DNA of 15,000 nt from Stramonita haemastoma (taxonomy: Eukaryota > Mollusca > Gastropoda > Neogastropoda > Muricidae). The notes beneath the pieces were generated by a model. That model had not been told where the DNA came from. It saw only the letters and a list, made by a program, of their open reading frames with translations, and ran no database searches. Shown here piece after piece: positions 8,927 to 15,000 of this stretch. The stretch's first letter is position 1. Each line of letters begins with the position of its first letter. Location of the stretch: the NCBI GenBank assembly GCA_030674155.1, contig CM060335.1, positions 27,370,097 to 27,385,096 on the forward strand. The letters are read 5' to 3'. The position numbers were made by a program, and so were the translations under genes.

Positions 8927-9879
8927 GATGCGAAAGCACTTTGGAAAGCCATAAACCAGTTATCTGGTAAACCTTCAATATCTATAGCCCCGTTATCGAG
9001 TAACCTATCAGTTGAAGAAATGAATAAACATTTCTCTACTGTAGGAGAAAAAGTTGTTCCTGTTGATCATACTAATTATAACAATTTATTTCTGTTGCAG
9101 GATTTTTGCAATTCCAAACATTGTCAATCAAAGCTGAAATTTGGATTCATTGGTGTTCATGAGGTGTACAAGGAGCTGTGTTCATCAAAACAGTCAAAAT
9201 CGCGGGGCTTGGATGACATTGACAGCAAAATTTTGAAAATTTCTGCACCCATAATTTCTGAACACATTGCTTATATTTATAACCTTTGTATTGAAAAATC
9301 AATCTTTCCTCAAGCATTTAAAGACGCTAAAGTACTACCACTTTATAAATCTGGTGATCCAAATGATCCCACAAACTACAGACCAATCTCAATCCTGTCA
9401 ACGTTATCTAAGCCACTCGAAAAACATCTTAAACACCACCTCTTATCCCATTTTACTAATTATAACTTGTTTCATGCAAATCAAAGTGGATTCAGAAAAG
9501 ATCATTCATGCCATACTTTACTCACAAATCTTATAGAACAGTGGCATGAAAACATCAATAATGATATGATTACTGGAACTATATTTGTTGATTTTGCTAA
9601 GGCTTTCGATACTATTGATCATGCTCTCTTACTAAGAAAATTACACATGTATGGTTTACACCCAGAATCAGTTAAACTTATATCCTCCTTCATTAAAGAT
9701 AGAAGACAAGTAGTTTACCAGGACCGTCTCACATCCTCTTTTAAGCCGATTGTTTATGGTGTTCCACAGGGATCTGTCCTAGGTCCCATTCTCTTTTCAG
9801 TTTATATAAATGACTTGCCTTTAAGTGTATCCAATATGTGTGAATTGTTTGCTGACGACACCACATTCATAATAAAGCT
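8920..9879 (+). pseudogene. LINE ORF2, reverse transcriptase core (copy B)
   Basis: Continuation of ORF2 in the +1 frame, beginning DAKALWKAINQLSGK. RT motifs in order: SRGLDDI, NYRPISIL, ANQSGFRKDHSC, FVDFAKAFDTIDH (about 9585-9620), YGVPQGSVLGPILF (about 9755-9795) and the catalytic FADD (about 9847-9860). Spacing is normal for a LINE RT. This domain primes cDNA synthesis from the nicked target. At about 9875-9879 the homology returns to the original frame (KDASVVCSELQKDIDNL), consistent with one missing base after TTCATAATAAAG. The stop in the +1 frame at 9989-9991 is an artefact of that shift. Confidence 0.9.
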
Positions 9880-10661
9880 AAAGATGCCAGTGTTGTATGC
9901 TCTGAATTACAAAAAGATATTGATAACCTTATTAGATGGTCTGAAATTAATCACATGGCTCTCCATCCTGAAAAGTCGAAATTCATGCTAGTTACAACAA
10001 GGCAAAAAAGACAAAATATAAAATCTCAACTACCAGATATTAAAGTCTATCACAAAAGTTTAGAAGAAGTGGATTCTCATAAATTGCTTGGTTTAAATAT
10101 TGATAATCATCTGTCTTGGTCAAGGCATGCTTCAATTCTGTCTAAGAAGCTAGCCCAAAAAAATTTTCAGTTAAATAGAATAAAACATTTGCTAGATCAA
10201 CATGCCTGGAAGTTTTTTTTCATGCTTACATACAACCAGATATAGATTATGCCTCTACCTGTTGGGACTTAGCTAGTAAAAATTGCCTTAAGCGACTAGA
10301 GAGTTTATATAGACGTTCATTAAAAATTGTACTCCTTAAATCAACATCTTTGCAAGATATAGATTATAAAGAACTTAACATTTTTCCTTTCAACTTACGA
10401 TGTCGCTTTAACAAAGGTGTTTTTATGTACAAAATTATAAATAATCTTGCTCCTGAATATCTTTCTAAAAGATTTTCGATAAGGAATATTCGGGGCAAGA
10501 GTACTATTTGTATACCCCGTCCAAGAACTGATCTCTTTAAGTCATCCCTCATCTATTCAGGTAGCAAAGAATGGGGTGAAATTCCAGATAAAATAAAACA
10601 GAAATCTAGTCTATCTTCATTCAAAAAAGCTTATCCTAAATATTTATTTGAAATGTTCTGA
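9880..10661 (+). pseudogene. LINE ORF2, post-RT C-terminal region (copy B)
   Basis: Continues as DNLIRWSEINHMALHPEK, then the HKLLGLNIDNHLSW block that follows the RT in CR1/L2-type ORF2. The reading changes frame once more at the eight-T run 10213-10220, after which FHAYIQPDIDYASTCWD and IPRPRTDLFKSSLIYSG carry on to the true stop at 10659-10661. Comparison with copy A (KLFFHAH) suggests six Ts in the working form, so two extra Ts, or equally one lost. The ends of copies A and B align over their last ~140 residues. Confidence 0.85.
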
Positions 10662-10764
10662 ATGAAATATGATCTTGTCTTTGTAAAGACCAAAACATAT
10701 ACTTACTTATTCTGTTCATTGCCGGTTGTATTTTCCATTGTCTGGCCTTTACTGTGCTTTGATA

Positions 10765-10891
<127 letters not shown>

Positions 10892-11053
10892 CATTTTGAT
10901 TTTTTGTATTCCCACTTTTTTGCTATTATATCATTGATATTGAAGGGTTGATGTATAATGTATACTGTATAATGTATAATGTGTGTAGAATTATTGTATT
11001 GCATAGATAAGGTATTGGATTTTTTCTTTATTCAATTGTATATTTATGTAATT

Positions 11054-11076
11054 GTGTGTGTGTGTGTGTGTGTGTG

Positions 11077-11134
<58 letters not shown>

Positions 11135-11156
11135 CGCGCACTCGCGTGTGTGTGTG
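11054..11156. repeat. (TG)n microsatellite with GGGG and GCGCGCAC interruptions
   Basis: (TG)n broken by GGGG near 11077-11080 and by GGCGCGCACTCGCG near 11133-11146. Inside the 3' UTR of copy B. Confidence 0.9.
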
Positions 11157-11378
11157 CATTGAAATTTCAATTATTTAGAACTCTTTTTTTCTGTTTTTTT
11201 TTTCATTCCTTAATGTTATTAAATGGTGTATAGGCTACGTGTTTGTTCTGTCAGAGTAAAATGATTTGGATTTATGATTAGAATGTCGTCTTAGATGGTA
11301 TGTTAAATCCTATAGGCTGTCATATAAATTGTATAATTTTATGAGTGTGATTTAATTGTGTGTGTGGAGGGGGGTGTT

Positions 11379-11468
11379 GAGAGAGGGGAGAGAGAGGAGG
11401 GAGAGAGGGAGAGGGAGAGAGAGGAGAGAGAGAGAGAGGAGGGAGAGAGGGAGAGAGAGAGAGAGGGG
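11379..11468. repeat. (GA)n / GAGGGA purine tract
   Basis: About 90 bp of nearly pure purine, GAGA mixed with GAGGGA units. Such a mirror-like polypurine tract could form triplex DNA. Inside the 3' UTR of copy B. Confidence 0.85.
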
Positions 11469-11833
11469 AAAAATCTGATTGTTTGAGCTTAGTTTTCTCG
11501 CTTAGTGTCATTGAAATAGAGTACGGATGTGTTGTGTCTTGTTACCGTAGAATAATTTGAATTTGTAATCTAGAGTGTCATGTTGGATAAGACTATTAGT
11601 AAGGGTTGTGACTTGAAATAGCGTATATTGAGATTTTGCTTGTGCCTGTATTGTGAGTGTAGTTGGATAGTTGGTTATATAAATAACTAAGTAATTAAGC
11701 TTATCATTTGCTTTGCTATATCTATATGTGATATAATTCTTTATGATTGTTTGCCAGTGGGTGTGTTGTTTTTGGTTTGTTTGTGGGTGGGTGTTTTTTT
11801 ATGGGTTTTTTTTTATGAGGACCTGGTGTAAAG

Positions 11834-11866
11834 AAGCCTCTGGCTTATCCATATTTCCTCAATAAA
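11834..11866 (+). promoter_or_regulatory. 3' hairpin and AATAAA of copy B
   Basis: AAGCC-TCT-GGCTT at 11834-11846 is a perfect 5-bp stem with a 3-nt loop, 14 bp before AATAAA at 11861-11866. The order hairpin, AATAAA, tandem tail parallels element X, so this is a candidate RT recognition structure plus cleavage signal. Confidence 0.5.
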
Positions 11867-11869
11867 ACA

Positions 11870-11896
11870 TTCGAGTTCGAGTTCGAGTTCGAGTTC
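11870..11896 (+). repeat. (TTCGAG)4 terminal tail of copy B
   Basis: Four perfect TTCGAG units plus TTC mark the 3' terminus of the LINE. They merge without a break into (TC)n at 11895-11911. Confidence 0.8.
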
Positions 11897-12290
11897 TCTC
11901 TCTCTCTCTCTGCTTTGGGTTTGTTCAGATTTTTGTCCCCTCTTTTCCTTTTTACATGCTCTCATTAAGCAGCAGAATTGAGGTGGGAATAAAACTATTT
12001 TTATATCGCAAGGTTTTAAACTTAGGTACTCTGTAGCGCTTTTGAGAAGGCAAAAGTTCGAAATATTTTGCTAGCCCATGAGTACCATCACTTAAAATCT
12101 TTTTTGCTCTGTCTCTCACACGGCATTCATATAAATCATTCAGTTTCATTTGCTCGCAGCCCACAATTTTGCCACATCTTGTAACAATTTTGTTCACAAC
12201 ACTTTTGTTTTTCACAGTCAGGCTTCTGTACCAGCAAATTAAAGAGAAGGAAAGGACAGACTCAATAAAGCATCGATAGAAATTCTGTAG
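11897..12290 (-). mobile_element. 5'-truncated coding end of LINE element X
   Basis: Minus-strand remnant carrying the last ~113 codons of X's ORF2 plus ~55 bp of 3' UTR, then (TC)n where copy B is inserted. The rest of the 3' UTR and the tail are at 3356-4116. Removing copy B gives a ~1.15-kb 5'-truncated LINE, a common insertion product. Confidence 0.7.
11952..12290 (-). pseudogene. C-terminal part of a third LINE family's ORF2 (element X)
   Basis: The minus-strand reading starts LQNFYRCFIESVLSFSLICW, continues SLTVKNKSVVNKIV and LYECRVRDRAKKIL, and ends YRVPKFKTLRYKNSFIP followed by LLLNESM and a stop at 11952. This is the post-RT C-terminus of a LINE family I know as common in fish and other aquatic animals; the Cys/His-poor KNSFIP end is characteristic. 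Clade is uncertain, and the 3' end points to L2-like. The fragment is in frame with, and fused to, the RTE-like endonuclease upstream on the minus strand. No internal stop or frame change is seen. It lacks RT and endonuclease and cannot act alone. Confidence 0.75.
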
Positions 12291-13433
12291 AAGTCTCTTC
12301 ACTTTCTTGGTAGCCTCTCTATACATCTCTTCTTGTCTCTCTTGTAGTCGTGGGGATTTTGTCTGCAGCATTCTTTTCTTGATCTGTCTTCTCTCCTCGA
12401 TGGCATCTAATGTCTCCTGCTGGATCCAGTCTTTATTTGTCTTCTTCTTTCGGTGGCCTAACGTCAACTTGCTGCTCTCTGTGTATATCGTGGCGATATG
12501 CTTCCATGTTGAGGCTATGTTCTGTTGATCTGTCAGGTGTTGTAAGGTCTGAAATTTGTTCCTTAGGTCACAGACAAAGTCAGCCTTTATGGTGTTGCTT
12601 CTCAGTCGCTGGGTGTCAAAGCGTGCCTGAGTGGCTGGCCTGGCTTCAGTCTTCTTCAACTTTGTCTGGATGGTTGCTGTCACAAGGTGATGGTCACTTC
12701 CAACGTCCGCACTGCGCATGGTCTTCATGTCCAGAAGGGAGCGTTGCCATACACAGCTGATCATCAAGTGATCAATCTGGTTCCTGTCTCTTCCATTTGG
12801 CAAGTTCCAGGTCAGCTTGTGGATGTCACGGTGCGTGAAGAGGGTCCCTCCTATCACCAGGTTGTTCATGGCACAGAATTCTACCTGTCTCTCTCCATTG
12901 TCATTCCTGGTCCCCATACCATGCTTCCCCATGACTCGTTCATAGTCGGTGTTGTCATTTCCGACCTTAGCGTTCAGATCCCCCATGATGACTAGAAGGT
13001 CGTGCCGTGGGCTTTTTTCTGTCTCTGTCTGGAGCTGGCTGTAGACATTTTCTTTGTCTTCTTTGCTACCGTCGTTGGTTGGTGCGTAGCACTGAATGAT
13101 GGAGATGTTGATGTGCCTTCCCTTCAATCTGGCACTCATAATTCTGTTGCTTACTGGCTTCCATTCTAGCAGGCATCGCTCTAAACCTTTCTTGAGGATG
13201 ATGGCAACTCCCTCATAGTGCATGTTGTCGTCTCTCCCAGAGCAGAGGACGGTTTCTCCAGTGGTGGTTTTCATCCACCCAGATCTAGTCCATCTGCTCT
13301 CACTCACATCTAGGACATAAAGCTTGAATCATCTTATTTCTGATGTTACTTGTGCCAGCTTGCCTGTTTCATACATTGTTCTGACATTCCAATGTCCTAG
13401 TCTGATCTTGGTTTTGGTGGTGTTCAGGTCCAT
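12291..13433 (-). pseudogene. RTE-like APE endonuclease and linker (5' half of the single ORF)
   Basis: The most likely ATG is at 13433-13431 (MDLNTTKTKIRLG), leading into HWNVRTMYETGKLAQ with the first Asn of the fold. A TGA at 13331-13329 follows TSEIR; the same frame then continues (VSESRWTRSG with the Glu, GDLNAKVG at about 12961-12984, NQIDHLMI near 12770, VGSDHHLV near 12690). All expected catalytic residues of the APE-type endonuclease are visible. A basic linker (HRKKKTNKDWIQQ, EMYREATKKVKRL) runs to the break at ~12290. The enzyme would nick target DNA to prime reverse transcription. Homologous fragments are often annotated as craniofacial development protein 2-like because ruminant CFDP genes took up RTE sequence. 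The frame is open above 13433 to ~13727, so an earlier start is possible. Confidence 0.88.
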
Positions 13434-13790
13434 CCTTATCCTGCTGGCAACGTCCTCTCGGCTTTGACCACCAGCATATATTTGAGCCTTACTGGGCTCG
13501 GAAGGCCCCTCACACACAGAAGTAGTATTTTTCTTTGTTGCTGTTTCTGTAACGTACTGTTTTTTACGAGACAGGGTTGTTAGCCCTGTGCCCAACCCCC
13601 AACCTGGAGGGCCAGCCCCCAACCTGGAGGACCAGGCTTTTTTCTGTTGGGGTATGCTTCCCCCACATACGACAGGTGGTACCAGTTTAGGATGGATTAC
13701 TGGTAGCAGGCAAGCCTGACCTGACAAGTGAGACCCTCCTTAGTCGCCTTTACGACATACCTGGCAGGGAACAGCAGTCCTATTCTCAGC
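13434..13790 (-). other. 5' leader of the RTE-like LINE
   Basis: Stop-free on the minus strand from ~13727 to the ATG at 13433 in the endonuclease frame (VIHPKLVPPVVCGGSIPQQ, then GGQSREDVASRIRM), so it may be translated N-terminal sequence rather than UTR, but no ATG opens it. It contains a 20-bp tandem duplication at 13596-13635. The outer part (13744-13790) has a GTCGCC...CTATTCT pattern I have seen repeatedly in invertebrate repeats, probably the family's 5' end. Confidence 0.5.
13596..13635. repeat. 20-bp tandem duplication in the RTE-like leader
   Basis: CCCCCAACCTGGAGGGCCAG is followed directly by the same unit with one change (GGGCCAG to GGACCAG). It keeps no multiple of three, yet the surrounding minus-strand frame stays open. 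Confidence 0.85.
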
Positions 13791-13803
13791 TTGCTTAGCA
13801 AAC

Positions 13804-14670
13804 TTCCCCTCCCCTCTTCCCCCACCATTCCCCTCTCCCCTCCCCCCCTCCATCCCCCTCCCCCCTCCATCCCCCCCCCCCCCCTCTCCCCCCCCCTCCG
13901 GCCCCCAACCCTCCTCCCCCCTCCATTCCCCTCTCTCCCTCCCCCCCATCTACCCATCTCCCCTCCCCCACCCCACCATCCCTCTCTCCCCTCCCCCACC
14001 CCACCATCCCCCTCTCCCCCCCCTACCCATCCCCCTCTCTCCCCTCCTCCCTCCATGCCCCTCCCCCCATCTCCCCCCCCTCCAACCCCCCTCCGGCCCC
14101 CAATCCTCCTCCCCCCTCCATTCCCCTCTCTCCCCTCCCCCCTCCATGCCCCTCCCCCCATCTCCCCCCCCCTCCAACCCCCCTCCGGCCCCCAACCCTC
14201 CTCCCCCCTCCATTCTCCTCCCCCCTCCATTCCCCTCTCTCCCTCCCCCCATCTACCCCTCCACCTCCCCCCCCCTTCTACCCTCCCCCCCCATCACCCC
14301 TCCCCCTCATCTAACTCCCCTCCGGCCCCCAACCCTCCTCCCCCTTCCGTTCCCTCTCTCCGTCCCCCCCATCTACCCTCTCCCACCCTCCCCCCCTTCC
14401 GTTCCCCTCTCTCCGTCCCCCCCATCTACCCTCTTCCCCCCCCCCCATCTCCCTCTCCCCCTCCCCCTCCCATCTAACTCCCCTCCTCCCCCCCAACCCT
14501 CCTCCCCCCCCAACTCTCCTCCCCCCCCCATCTACCCTCTCCCCCCCATCTCATCTAACTCCCCTCCTCCTCCCCATATCCCATCCCCCCACTCCTCCTC
14601 CCTCCACCCCCTCCTATCCACCCTCTCCTCTCCCACTCCTCCCCCCTCTGCTCATCTATCCCCCTCTCCT
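13804..14670. repeat. 867-bp C-rich polypyrimidine satellite-like tract
   Basis: Nearly pure C/T on the plus strand with rare A and G. A recurring landmark, CTCCGGCCCCCAA followed by CCTCCTCCCCC, starts at 13896, 14091, 14183 and 14320, spacings 195, 92 and 137 bp. This suggests a basic unit of ~92-97 bp with later deletions and slippage. Sub-motifs CTCCATTCCCCTCTCTCC and CCCCCCATCTACC recur between landmarks. Long Pro/Ser frames on the plus strand and Gly-rich frames on the minus strand are composition artefacts. The G-rich strand has many runs of four or more G. Confidence 0.9.
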
Positions 14671-14703
14671 AAGCACAAACATGGGAAGATAGACAACACA
14701 TCT

Positions 14704-14747
14704 CCTCCAAAGCTCGGAGGATTAGAAGTTAGGGGGCGATCCCCCTA
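14704..14747. other. Two short perfect hairpins
   Basis: CCTCC/GGAGG at 14704-14708 and 14716-14720 (7-nt loop), then TAGGGGG/CCCCCTA at 14730-14736 and 14741-14747 with a CGAT loop. They sit between the C-rich tract and the dispersed repeat. No T-run follows, and a terminator is not implied in a eukaryote. Confidence 0.6.
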
Positions 14748-14848
14748 GAGATCTGCCATTCCTAATTCTAAGCTTTATTTGTTGCCTTCATAGTTTTGCA
14801 ACATATTACTACACTAACAATTCCACACCTTAAACGGTTCTTTTCCCA
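14746..14848. repeat. Diverged dispersed repeat, copy 2
   Basis: Begins TAGAGATCTGCCATTCC and is colinear with 1162-1262. The overlap with the second hairpin is 2 bp. Weaker similarity may continue (A-rich GAAA and AAGT patches) for another ~50 bp. Family unknown; aligned by eye. Confidence 0.45.
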
Positions 14849-15000
14849 TGTCTGCTCAGAAATTGAAAGAAAAAGTTTAATCTTAAATATTTCTTATCAC
14901 CATGTCTATTTCAAAAAAGTAAAACAGCACAGTTTACAATTTTATTTTAAAAAAGATTGCTGCTTCATTTACATTAGATACAGATTTTCCTCTGGACTTC
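14849..15000. other. AT-rich right edge, nothing recognised
   Basis: AT-rich, A-run-rich sequence with no ORF, RNA gene or LINE fragment that I can support. Confidence 0.5.

Larger units (their letters stand above)
12291..13790 (-). mobile_element. 5' half of the RTE-like LINE
   Basis: Minus-strand leader, endonuclease and linker, stopping at KKVKRL exactly where the 3' half at 3350 resumes with CDKRDAM and LAAEAEE. Same orientation and same family as the 3' half. The left break is the insertion point of element X. The 5' limit near 13790 is set by the change to the C-rich tract and is approximate. Confidence 0.8.

Noticed and set aside
8597..9536. Extra frames inside ORF2 of copy B
   Set aside because: Short, motif-free frames overlapping the endonuclease and RT reading.
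12307..12995. Plus-strand ORFs over the RTE-like endonuclease
   Set aside because: Antisense shadows of the endonuclease frame, with no domain of their own.
13728..14748. Long Pro/Ser-rich (+) and Gly-rich (-) open frames in the C-rich tract
   Set aside because: Composition artefact: C/T-rich DNA rarely contains stop codons in several frames on both strands, and the frames overlap each other with no domain content.

Overview
This is repeat-dense animal nuclear DNA with no recognisable host gene. Every coding stretch I can support belongs to a non-LTR retrotransposon (LINE), and the rest is mostly long microsatellites and a C-rich satellite-like block. The long (AC)n, (TC)n and (TG)n arrays, an RTE-type LINE with the GRPRTTWRR C-terminal motif, and CR1/L2-group LINEs with a hydrolase-containing ORF1 suggest an aquatic invertebrate, perhaps a mollusc. 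That assignment is inference only.

Layout. 1-863 is the 3' end of a CR1/L2-group LINE (copy A, + strand), ending in (TTGAC)6 directly against (AC)n. 1008-1550 is non-coding and holds a diverged dispersed repeat. 1551-13790 reads best as a three-layer nest. The outermost and oldest layer is an RTE-like LINE on the minus strand: its 5' half (endonuclease) is at 12291-13790 and its 3' half (reverse transcriptase plus tail) at 1551-3350. It was split by a second, 5'-truncated minus-strand LINE (called element X here), whose last ~113 codons are at 11952-12290 and whose 3' UTR and terminus are at 3356-4116. A third, nearly full-length CR1/L2-group LINE (copy B, + strand, about 4117-11896) sits inside X's 3' UTR, apparently within a (TC)n tract. 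13804-14670 is an 867-bp C-rich satellite-like tract. 14671-15000 holds two small hairpins and a second diverged copy of the repeat seen near 1160.

Copy B carries the most biology. Its ORF1 has an N-terminal block I cannot assign, a helical/coiled-coil region, an SGNH (GDSL) hydrolase domain with its catalytic residues present, and a Pro-rich tail. Its ORF2 has an APE-type endonuclease and a reverse transcriptase with an intact FADD motif. Both ORFs are broken by single-base frame changes, several at homopolymers, but I saw no nonsense substitutions. The older RTE-like element shows the reverse: two in-frame TGA stops and no frame changes.

I see no evidence for a new defence, toxin or metabolic system. 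The points of interest are the nesting, an in-frame chimeric ORF made by it, the SGNH-containing ORF1, the relation between LINE ends and dinucleotide repeats, and unexplained repeat and structure-forming tracts.
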